The notes beneath the pieces were generated by a model. It saw nothing but the letters and a program-made list of their open reading frames with translations, did not search any database and was not told the DNA's origin. DNA of 27,037 bases. It comes from an uncultured Oscillospiraceae bacterium (lineage in GTDB: Bacteria; Bacillota; Clostridia; Oscillospirales; Oscillospiraceae). Position 1 is the stretch's first letter. Each line of letters starts with the position of its first letter. The stretch covers positions 1 through 27,037 of the forward strand of contig CAKTZN010000008.1 of the NCBI GenBank assembly GCA_934635545.1. Reading direction: 5' to 3'. Below are positions 7,156 through 15,700 of this stretch, one piece after another. The position numbers and the translations under genes were made by a program.

Positions 7156-8314
7156 TATCATGGCCGGTGCCGCTGCACTGGTGTTGGCGCTGACGCTGTG
7201 CGTCACCGCCTTCGGAGAGACCCGCGCCTACAGCGACATGGCCGCATCCATTGCCGCCGCGGAAAAAGCCCAGATGGGCGTGGCGCAGGACGCCCCGCTG
7301 CTGACGGAGGAAAAGCTTCCCGCGGGAAGCTCTGTGTCCGACTGGACGGCCCTTGCCATGGCCCGCGCCGGGATCGCCGACGACTATGCCGGCTACCTGT
7401 CCCGCCTGCAGGCCTATGTGGAGCAGAAGTATGCGGAGGAGGGCGGCCTTCACACCGTGAAGGCCACGGAATACCACCGGATCGCCCTGACCGTGGCGGC
7501 CCTGGGCGGCGATCCCACTGCCTTCGGCACGAAGCCGGACGGTACCGCCATCGATCTGGTGGCCGACGGTACCTATAACTGGCAGGGGGAGAATGAGCTG
7601 GGCGCACAGGGCCTCAACGGCTGGATCTTCGCCCTGCTGGCCATGGATGCGGTGGCCGCGGAAGTCCCTGCCGACGCCCGGTACAGCCGGGAGAGTATCG
7701 TGGATACCATTGTCTCCGCCCAACTGCCTGAGGGCGGCTTTGCCCTAGGCGGCAGCGCCATGGATGTGGATATCACCGCCATGGCCCTGCAGGCGCTGGC
7801 CCCCTATCAGGCACAGTATCCGGAGGTCATCGACGCTGCGCTTGCTGCCCTGTCGGCGGTTCAGCTTCCCTCCGGCGGCTTTGAGAGCTGGGGCGCCCAG
7901 AGCAGCGAGAGCTGTGCCCAGGTGCTTCTGGCGCTGACTGCGCTGGATATCGACCCCGAGTCGGACGAGCGCTTCCAGAAGGCGGAGGGCAATGTGGTGA
8001 CGGCGCTGCTGGCCTTCTGCACGGAGGATGGCGGCGTTGCCCACGAGAAGGGCGGCCAGGCCGACGCCATGGCCGGTGAACAGGCCATGCAGGCCCTGAT
8101 GGCTCTGCACCTGCGGCAGATGGGCGAGGGCTGGTTCTTTGACCTGACCGGCGCCGAGGCGGTTCAGATGGATGCCCCGTCCGGCGGCGCTTCCTCTGGG
8201 GGATCCGCGGAGAGCGGCACGTCCTTCCCTGTTCTGCCTGTTATATTGATCGTCGCCGCTATCGCGGCGGCACTGGTGCTGATACTGCGAAAGAAAAGAG
8301 AGAAAAAAGCATGA
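7139..8314 (+). CDS. Membrane-anchored alpha/alpha-barrel protein (prenyltransferase/squalene-cyclase-like repeats)
   Basis: A 391-residue exported protein. The start is ATG 7139 with a GAGAGGAG site upstream. Reading further upstream in this frame only shadows the previous gene. Residues 1-26 are a signal peptide. The body carries repeated helical units ending in Gly-rich turns: 'EEGGLHTVK', 'QLPEGGFALGG', 'QLPSGGFESWG' and 'CTEDGGVAHEKG', each followed by a helix such as 'TAMALQAL' or 'AQVLLALTAL'. This is the pattern of the squalene-cyclase/prenyltransferase alpha/alpha toroid, the fold also found in the N-terminal domain of transcobalamin and intrinsic factor. No DXDD cyclase motif is seen, so an enzyme is unlikely. 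A Ser/Gly linker, one C-terminal membrane helix and a Lys/Arg tail anchor it outside the cell. Coupling to the DUF4430 gene suggests the two proteins form a two-part cobamide binder; this is inference. Confidence 0.8.
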   Translation: MKRLRNIMAGAAALVLALTLCVTAFGETRAYSDMAASIAAAEKAQMGVAQDAPLLTEEKLPAGSSVSDWTALAMARAGIADDYAGYLSRLQAYVEQKYAEEGGLHTVKATEYHRIALTVAALGGDPTAFGTKPDGTAIDLVADGTYNWQGENELGAQGLNGWIFALLAMDAVAAEVPADARYSRESIVDTIVSAQLPEGGFALGGSAMDVDITAMALQALAPYQAQYPEVIDAALAALSAVQLPSGGFESWGAQSSESCAQVLLALTALDIDPESDERFQKAEGNVVTALLAFCTEDGGVAHEKGGQADAMAGEQAMQALMALHLRQMGEGWFFDLTGAEAVQMDAPSGGASSGGSAESGTSFPVLPVILIVAAIAAALVLILRKKREKKA

Positions 8315-9249
8315 ATGAGATCACGACCACCATTCTGAAGTCCATCAACAGCGTCATCGCCGGTAAGGAAACGGTGGTGGAAAAGGTGCTGATGGCGATT
8401 TTGTCCGGCGGCCATGTGCTGCTGGAGGACGTGCCCGGCGTGGGCAAGACCACGCTGGCCATCAGCTTTGCCCGCACCCTGGGCCTGGATACCCGCCGCG
8501 TGCAGTTCACCTCCGACACCATGCCTTCGGACATCCTGGGCTTCTCCGTCTATAACCGGGAGACCGGAAATTTCGATTATAAGCCCGGCGCGGTGATGAC
8601 CAACCTGCTGCTGGCGGACGAGATCAACCGCACCTCCAGCAAGACCCAGTCGGCGCTGCTGGAGGCCATGGAGGAGTACCACGTTACCGTGGACGGCCAG
8701 ACCTATCCCCTGCCGGAGCCCTTTGTGGTGCTGGCCACCCAGAACCCGGTGGGCTCCGCCGGTACGCAGCTACTGCCTGCCGCCCAGTTGGACCGCTTCC
8801 TGATCCGCACCTCCATGGGCTATCCCGACGCCCAAAGCCAGATCGACATCCTGAAGGAGCGCCACCACGAGAACCCGCTGGACAAGCTGACGGCGGCGGT
8901 GAGCCGCGAGCAGTTGCTCACCCTGATGAACGACGCCCGCCAGGTACATATCTCCGATCCGGTGTACACCTATGTGGTGGAGCTGGTGACGGCCACCCGC
9001 GAAAATGAGTATATCGAGCTGGGCGTCAGTCCCCGTGGCGCGCTGGCTTTGTGCCGTATGGCCAAGTCCTGCGCCTTTGTCCGGGGCCGTGACTATGTGA
9101 TCCCGGAGGATGTGGCCGCCGTATTCGACGATGTGTGCTGTCACCGTCTGGTGCTCAGCGCCAAGGCGCGGCTGCACCGCCTGACCGCCGCCAACGTAAC
9201 GGCGGAGATCGTGAAGACCGTGAAAATGCCCCAGGTGCAGGAGAAGTGA
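8311..9249 (+). CDS. MoxR-family AAA+ ATPase
   Basis: A 312-residue cytoplasmic ATPase. The Walker A motif 'GVGKTT' is near residue 44, Walker B 'LLLADEINR' near 100, sensor 1 'LATQNP' near 144 and the 'LLPAAQLDRFLIR' arginine segment near 155-167. Length and motifs match the MoxR/RavA-type AAA_3 group, which act as chaperones for maturation or assembly of protein complexes, often membrane-linked ones. The start ATG overlaps the stop of the previous gene (ATGA), so translation is coupled. It is followed by DUF58 and transglutaminase-like genes, the classic MoxR triad. Unusually, the triad sits inside a B12-riboswitch operon between surface protein genes, hinting at a role in assembling those proteins. 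Confidence 0.93.
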   Translation: MNEITTTILKSINSVIAGKETVVEKVLMAILSGGHVLLEDVPGVGKTTLAISFARTLGLDTRRVQFTSDTMPSDILGFSVYNRETGNFDYKPGAVMTNLLLADEINRTSSKTQSALLEAMEEYHVTVDGQTYPLPEPFVVLATQNPVGSAGTQLLPAAQLDRFLIRTSMGYPDAQSQIDILKERHHENPLDKLTAAVSREQLLTLMNDARQVHISDPVYTYVVELVTATRENEYIELGVSPRGALALCRMAKSCAFVRGRDYVIPEDVAAVFDDVCCHRLVLSAKARLHRLTAANVTAEIVKTVKMPQVQEK

Positions 9250-9251
9250 CC

Positions 9252-10394
9252 ATGACGGCTTTGCTTGTGTGGCTGGTGTGTCTTGTCTGTGCCGCGCTGT
9301 GGTATGTGCTGACCGCCTCCGCCGCGGCCCTGACGGCGGCTGCCGCCCTGGTGCTGGCCGCCCTGTCTGGCGTTATCCTGGCGCTGATCGCCCGCCGCCG
9401 CGTGACGGTGGAGTGGGAGACGCCCCAGACCGGCGTGGCCCACCAGCCCTGTACCCTGACGGTGCGGGCCGTCAATGGCTCGGCGCTGCCCCTGCCCTGT
9501 ATCCGTGTCTGGCTGCGGACAGAGAACCTGCTGACGGGCCAGACGGCCGCCATGACCCTGCCCCTGTCCGCCCCGCCCCGCCGTGCCGGAGAGCGCCGGG
9601 TGACGCTGGAGGATCCCCTGTGCGGCGTCTATCGCCTGCGTGTGGAAAAGGCCCGGGTCTATGACCTGCTGGGGCTGGTCGGCTTCGCCCTGCCCGCCAT
9701 GGAGCGGCGGGAGTTCCCGGTGGAGCCCGACCTGTTGGAACTGCGGCTGAACCTGCCTCTGCGCACCGGCGTCAGCGACGACAGCGACAGCTATTCCCAG
9801 GAGCGGCCCGGCTATGACTTTGCCGATACCTTCCAACTGCGGGAGTACGTTCCCGGCGACAGCGCCAAGCAGATCCACTGGAAGCTCAGCAGCAAGCTGG
9901 ACCGTCTGGTGGTCCGTGACCCCGGTCTGCCGCTGGAGCGCAGCGTCCTGCTGCTGTGGGAGCGCCGGGCGGAGAGCGAGACGCCCCGTCAGGCCAGCGC
10001 CATGGCGGAGCTGGCGGTCTCCCTGGCCCGAGAGCTGCTGCGTCAGGGCGTCCGCTGTCAGGCGGCGTGGAACGACGCTGCCGGACAGGACTGCGCCCTG
10101 TATGAATTAGAGGACGAGACGGCGCTGTACGACATGCTGCCCAAGCTGCTGTCCGCCGCCGCAAGTCCCGGACTGGAGAGCGTGGCGGAGCTGTATCTCC
10201 GCCAATACGGCCGCCCCAGCGGCAAGACCGTGTATATCTCCGCCGGAGACTGTCCCGCGCTGGAGCGGCTGTGCGACCCGGCGGAGCTGGTGGGCCTGTT
10301 CTGCGCCGCCGAAGCGCCCCGGGACTTCCCAGGCCGCAGCTATTGCTTCGATCCCGCCGCCGAAGACGCGCTGTACGAGATCGACCTGTATTGA
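9252..10394 (+). CDS. DUF58 domain membrane protein
   Basis: A 380-residue protein starting at ATG 9252, two bases after the MoxR stop, with AGGAGA 7 bases upstream. Two hydrophobic segments at about residues 4-50 anchor it in the membrane. The DUF58 signature is clear at about 185-225: 'RPGYDFADTFQLREYVPGD', then 'AKQIHWKLSSKLDRLVVRDP'. DUF58 proteins accompany MoxR ATPases, often with a von Willebrand A-like fold. Their exact biochemical function is not established. A 26-base gap separates it from the next gene. Confidence 0.9.
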   Translation: MTALLVWLVCLVCAALWYVLTASAAALTAAAALVLAALSGVILALIARRRVTVEWETPQTGVAHQPCTLTVRAVNGSALPLPCIRVWLRTENLLTGQTAAMTLPLSAPPRRAGERRVTLEDPLCGVYRLRVEKARVYDLLGLVGFALPAMERREFPVEPDLLELRLNLPLRTGVSDDSDSYSQERPGYDFADTFQLREYVPGDSAKQIHWKLSSKLDRLVVRDPGLPLERSVLLLWERRAESETPRQASAMAELAVSLARELLRQGVRCQAAWNDAAGQDCALYELEDETALYDMLPKLLSAAASPGLESVAELYLRQYGRPSGKTVYISAGDCPALERLCDPAELVGLFCAAEAPRDFPGRSYCFDPAAEDALYEIDLY

Positions 10395-10420
10395 CCGACT
10401 GTTTTATAAGAGGTACCCCT

Positions 10421-12739
10421 TTGAAGAACGAAAACGCCCTGACCCTGACGCCTGTCCGGGAGACAATTTCATCGCTGCCCCTGGCTGTCGCGGAGCGCGG
10501 TCTCGGGGCGCTGCTGGTGTATGCCGGACTGCTGGGCGCCATGTGCGCCGCCTTCGGCTGGCAGCCCGCGTGGGCGGCCATGGCCCTGGGCGCGGCGGCG
10601 CTGCTGCTGGCCGTATGGTGCGCCATGGGCCGCGGCTGGCGGCAATGGCTCCCCGTGGGACTGGCGCTGCTGGCCGCTGCGTGGTGCTTGCTGCTGCCCC
10701 AGGCAAGGAACAGTGCCGCCGGGCTTTTCAACAGCGTGCTGGCCTATGTCCAGGCCCTGACGGGACGCATCCACCTGCCCTTGGCCTGTCAGGAGACCGC
10801 GGCCCTCTGGGCCGCCATCCCCGCCTGCATAGTGCTGGGCGCCCTGCTGGGCTCTCTGGCGGTCTATGCCCCGGTATCGGGGCCTGTGCTGGCACTGGGC
10901 TGCGTGGTGCTGGCCATGGTGAAGGGCGAAGGCAGCGGCCTGTGGCTGGCCATTCTGTGCCTGGGCGCGGCGCTGCTGTACCTGGGCCGGAGAAAGAGCT
11001 GCCGTCCCGCCCCGGCTGTATCGCTGTGGACGGCGGCGCTGCTGCTGATCCTAGGTGCACTGACAGCGGGCGTCGTGGCCCTGACGGGCCTGAATACAAC
11101 ATTGGACCCGGAGCGCGCCAACGATTCCCTTCGCCAGACCCTTCACGCCCTGCGCTATGAGAGCGCCCACCAGGCCATGCCGGAGGGCGACTTTGCCGCC
11201 GGTGTGGATTTCTCCGACACCCCCATGCTGGAGGTGACGCTGTCCCAACCGGAAGCTCTGTATCTCCGCGGCTTTATCGGCCAGCGCTATACCCGCTCGG
11301 GCTGGGAGGATCTGAGTGCCGAGAGCCTGTCCCAGCAGGCCGGAGATGTCTATTGGCTGCAGAGCAATGATTTCTTTGCCCAGACCCAGTTGGGCCGCCT
11401 GGCGTCTCTGCTGAATTTAGATACCCCCGCCATTGATGTGCAGGTGGATGTGTCCGGCGCCTGTCGCCGCTATGCCATCCTGCCCTATGAGCTGTCCGGC
11501 AGCGAGCGGTGCGATGCCGCCCAACTCCGTGATACCCTGCCCGGCGGCGGACGGCACGCCGCCTATGCCGCCACCGGCAACCTGACTGCCCGGGCCTATG
11601 AGCTGCTGGACGAATTGAGCCAGCATCTGGATGACCCGGCCCTGAAAACGTATCTGACCCAGGAGACGGCCTACCGTCAACTGGTTTACGAGAATTACCT
11701 GACCATCCCCGAGGATACCCAGAAAACGCTGGCGGCGTTTCTGGGCAAGGCCCCGGCGTCCATCACCTCCTACGAGGCCAAGACCCGGATCCTGACCTGC
11801 CTGGCGGATACGGTGGAATATGACGAGAGCCCCGTGGAGCTGCCGCCGGACGCCGACCCCGTCAGCAGCTTTCTGCAGGAGACGGGCCGGGGCAGCGCTG
11901 TGCAGTACGCCACGGCGGCTGTCATGATGCTGCGCTACTACGGCATCCCTGCCCGGTATGTGGAGGGCTACCTCATCACGCCGGACATGGTGTCCGGCAA
12001 GAGCGGCGAGACCACCCTGACCCTCACCGGCAACGACGCCCACGCCTGGGCGGAGTACTATGAGGACGGCGTGGGCTGGATCCCTTTCGAGACCGCCGCG
12101 CCCTATCTGGGTGTTATGCCCCAGTCCGACTGGCGCTGGTTCCAGCCGGATGACAAATCCGACCTGACCGGCTCTCAGGCCCAGGAGGGCGGCACCAGCC
12201 AGAACCGCACCGTCCGCCACAGCACGGTGGAGACCCTGGACGAGCCCACGGATCAGCCGGAGACCATCACCATCTGGCAGGAGTTTTCCTCCACGCTGCA
12301 GGGCCTGTCCGCCGCTCACGCGGGCCGCTGGCTGCTGCTGTTGCTGCTGCTGGCCCTGATCGCGCTGGTGCTGGCGGTGATCCTGCGCCGCCGCCGCGTA
12401 TGCCTCCGCCGCCAGACCGACTTTGACAGCGCCGATTGTGCCCGCGGTACCGCCGCCCTGTTCGCCTACGCCATGGAGTTGATGTGGCGCGGCGGCTTGC
12501 CCCGGGAAAACGGCTCCCTCCTCCAGCAGGACGAGGCCGTGTCGGCCTGGGCGGGAAAGCCGGTGGATTTCCGCGCTCTGGCCTGGCTGAATGCCGAGGC
12601 CCGTTACAGCGCGCACCCCATCACCGAGACCCAGCGTGCCCAGATGCGGTACTTTGCCGACGACACGCTGCAGAACTTCCGCCGGAGGCTGAAGCCCTGG
12701 CAGAAGCTGTACCAGAAATGGATCCAATGCATGTATTAA
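10421..12739 (+). CDS. Transglutaminase-like membrane protein lacking the catalytic Cys
   Basis: A 772-residue protein read from TTG 10421, supported by AAGAGG 7 bases upstream. Frames extending further upstream only shadow the DUF58 gene. The N-terminus has about six membrane helices (residues 20-235), followed by an extracellular part with a transglutaminase-like core. A membrane helix near 635-655 and a cytoplasmic tail rich in Arg follow, the usual layout in MoxR operons. In the core, 'LRYYGIPARYVEGY' is well conserved, but the position of the nucleophilic Cys (family pattern GYC.xFA.A) reads 'GSAVQYATA', giving Ala493. The His is kept in 'DAHAWAEYY' (His541) and the usual Asp is Glu557 in 'PFETAA'. 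It is therefore probably not an active transglutaminase or protease, and may be a binding or scaffold module. The Cys loss comes from my alignment by eye. The next gene starts 13 bases later. Confidence 0.85.
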   Translation: MKNENALTLTPVRETISSLPLAVAERGLGALLVYAGLLGAMCAAFGWQPAWAAMALGAAALLLAVWCAMGRGWRQWLPVGLALLAAAWCLLLPQARNSAAGLFNSVLAYVQALTGRIHLPLACQETAALWAAIPACIVLGALLGSLAVYAPVSGPVLALGCVVLAMVKGEGSGLWLAILCLGAALLYLGRRKSCRPAPAVSLWTAALLLILGALTAGVVALTGLNTTLDPERANDSLRQTLHALRYESAHQAMPEGDFAAGVDFSDTPMLEVTLSQPEALYLRGFIGQRYTRSGWEDLSAESLSQQAGDVYWLQSNDFFAQTQLGRLASLLNLDTPAIDVQVDVSGACRRYAILPYELSGSERCDAAQLRDTLPGGGRHAAYAATGNLTARAYELLDELSQHLDDPALKTYLTQETAYRQLVYENYLTIPEDTQKTLAAFLGKAPASITSYEAKTRILTCLADTVEYDESPVELPPDADPVSSFLQETGRGSAVQYATAAVMMLRYYGIPARYVEGYLITPDMVSGKSGETTLTLTGNDAHAWAEYYEDGVGWIPFETAAPYLGVMPQSDWRWFQPDDKSDLTGSQAQEGGTSQNRTVRHSTVETLDEPTDQPETITIWQEFSSTLQGLSAAHAGRWLLLLLLLALIALVLAVILRRRRVCLRRQTDFDSADCARGTAALFAYAMELMWRGGLPRENGSLLQQDEAVSAWAGKPVDFRALAWLNAEARYSAHPITETQRAQMRYFADDTLQNFRRRLKPWQKLYQKWIQCMY

Positions 12740-12752
12740 GGAGGAAAAGCGG

Positions 12753-15700
12753 ATGAAAAAACGGATCGTATCGCTTTTCATGGCGCTGGTCATGACCCTG
12801 TCCCTGCTGCCCAACGTGTGGGCAATGGAGACGGATCAGCCGGCGGAGGATACAACACCGCCGGCGTCGGAGCAGACCGCTTCGCAGGAACAGACCGTGG
12901 AAGCGGAGGCTGAGACCGTTCCCACGGCGGAGCCGGGCGCTGAGTTGGAGCTGACCGAGGACAACAGCTTCTTGCTGCTGGCGGCCACCGGAAACAGGGT
13001 GGTCATCGAGCCGGAGCGGGTGGCCTATCGGTCCGGTGACACCGTGGCCCAGGCGCTGCTGCGCACCAGCCATACCTTCACCGGCCTGGACACCAATGGC
13101 TTCGTTACCGCCATCAACGGTGTTGACGCCAGCTATAACCGCTACGACGACCAGGGCGGCTATGCCCTGGATCAGAGCGCGGCCGGGATCAGGGCGTTCG
13201 TGTTTGTCACCTTCTCCCTGGACGGAACGCAGATGCAGGAGCAGGCCGCGGCCCTGTACGAAATGGCCAATCAGATGCTGGCCTGGCAGAAGGCCGATGC
13301 GCCGGTGCAGAACTACGCCCGTCAGGCGTATGACGCGGCCCGCACCGCCCTGATGCGCGGCGGCGACTTTGCCGCGCTGCGGGATGCCCTCCGGGACAAA
13401 ATGGCGGAGTACGAGGAATTCCTGAAGGCGCAGAAGTATCCCCTGACCCTGGCGCTCCAGGATCTGGAGGGCAGCGGCCTGACGGCGTATACCTTCACAG
13501 CGGAGAATCTCTATGGCACCGTCAGTACCTTTACCCCGGGCGAGACCCTGGCGCTGGCCGCCGGTGACTATACCTTTACCCTGACCTCCGGGTACAGCGG
13601 CGCCTCCGGCACCCTGACGGTGCAGGAGGGCGGCACGGTGACGGTGGGCGGCAAAACCGTCGAAGCGCTCCGTGTGCCGCTGAATCAGGAGTGGATCGCC
13701 CAGCCGAAGCTGCTGTCCAGGCCGGACGGCGACCCGGAGACAGATACCTATCTCCTTCAGGACGATCAGCCCCATATCTCCACGGCGCTGCTGCCGGATA
13801 CGGTGGCGGCCCGCGGCGCGCTGTATCTCTATGCCGTCCCCGGCGCTGACGCGCCCAACGGCGTGTGGAACGGCGGCGACCTGGCGTTGTACGCCAGCTA
13901 TGACGCCGTGACCGGCAAGCAGGAGAGCGTCAGGCGCGCCTGGCTCTCCAACAGCAACTCCCTGGCCGATATCGTACAGCCCGGCGCCCAGGGGAATACC
14001 CTCCTCCTGGAGGCCCGTGCCGGGGCGGAGGACGGCTATACGCTGTACCAGACGTGGACGGTAGCGCTGGAGCGCACCCCCACCCTGTCCTCCCTGCTGG
14101 TAACGGCGGATGGCATTGCCCAGAGCATCGGCTTTTCCGGCGCCCGGACCCAGTATGACTGCACCGTCACATCGAATACCGTGGTGCTGACGCCGGGTGC
14201 CTTCCTTGACGCGTATACCGTCACCGTCAACGATGATCGCCTGACGGACGGCAGCTACACCCTGGCGCTGGCCGAAAATGATACCACCGAGGCCCGCGTG
14301 ACGGTGACCATGGAGAATGGCCGTGCCAATACCTATACCGTCAGCTTTACCCGTGTGCCCGCCGTGGCCGTGGCCGTAACGTGTGACGATAAGGATACGA
14401 CGCTGGAGATCCGCAACTCCGCCGGTGCGGAGATCGGCAGCGGCGCCGACGGCAGATATGCCCTGATCCCCGGCGGCGACTATGTGTACATCGCCACCAA
14501 GGCCGAGTATTACCACACCACCGGCACCTTTACCGCGAAGGAAGGGCTGACGCTATCGGTGACCGAGCCCTCTACAGAGGATCATCTGAACAGTCTGACG
14601 CTGGGCTCGTCCAGCCAGGCGGATCAGGGTGACAAATATCTGCTGCCGGAGCAGTTCCAGAAGGACACGCATACCTACGAGGCGTGGATCGGCGACGTAT
14701 ACGAGACTCTGTACGCCTGGGCCGGGGCTGACACCGGCTGCAGCGTGGCGGCCATAGAGGCCGACGGTGGCCAGACGGCGATCCCTGCCGGTCGAAGCTA
14801 CGGCGTCAGGATCGGCAGCGGTGTGTCCGTGGGCGCGGAGCGCCAGACACTGACCATCCGCGTCTCCTATACGGAGGGCGCCGTGCAGCAATACCAGGAC
14901 TATCTGGTGACCTTCCACAAGAAGCTGATGCTGGCGGATGAGTACGGCATAAAGCTGGCCGTCGATGGCACGGAGACCGCCCTCTATCAGGTGGTGGAGG
15001 GCCAGGTCACGGAGGAGTCCTACTTCGACAGCGAAGTGTATGACTACCGGGCCACCGTCGTCCGCTCAGCGGAGACGGCGGTACTGACCGTTACGCTGCC
15101 CTACGGCGGCAATACCGTCCGTGTCAACGATACCCCGTATCCTGTGGATACCAACACGGAGACCGGAGAACCGCTGCTGACCGCCACGATCACGCTGGCG
15201 CTGGATAACCGCAAAGGAGAAGAGGTCTTTACCGTCACCGCGTACAGCGCCCAAAACCCCGATGCCAGCCCCTGTCAATATGCGGTAACAATCAAAAAGG
15301 GCGATCCCGTCGCCACCGCCATCACCGTGGTGGACCAGCAGGGGGCGGAGATCACCGACGCGCTGGCCGCGGTATACGATGGCCGCAGCGGCAGCCGGAT
15401 CTGGCCGGAGGAAAACGGACGTTTCCTGCTGGTGGACGGCCTGCCCTACACCTATGTGGTCACCTGCGCTGGTTATGTAAGCCAGACCGATACCTTCCGG
15501 GCCGCCGACCAGAAAAACAGCATTACCGTGACGCTGACCGCCGCGCCGCATGCCGATCACGGCGTGGGCGTCACCTCCCCCTGGCCTTCCTTCCGGGGCG
15601 GGGACGACTATAACGGCGTGGTGGATCACGAGACCCCCATTACCCGGGATACGGCGGTGCTGAGCTGGGCCAACCAACTGGGCGAGGGATATAGCCAGAA

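Noticed and set aside
9135..9251. Upstream extension of the DUF58 gene.
   Set aside because: It overlaps the MoxR C-terminus out of frame and has no ribosome site; ATG 9252 has both the site and the hydrophobic N-terminus.
10271..10420. Upstream ATG for the transglutaminase-like gene.
   Set aside because: The added residues are an Arg/Pro-rich shadow of the DUF58 gene; TTG 10421 has a well-placed AAGAGG site directly before membrane helices.
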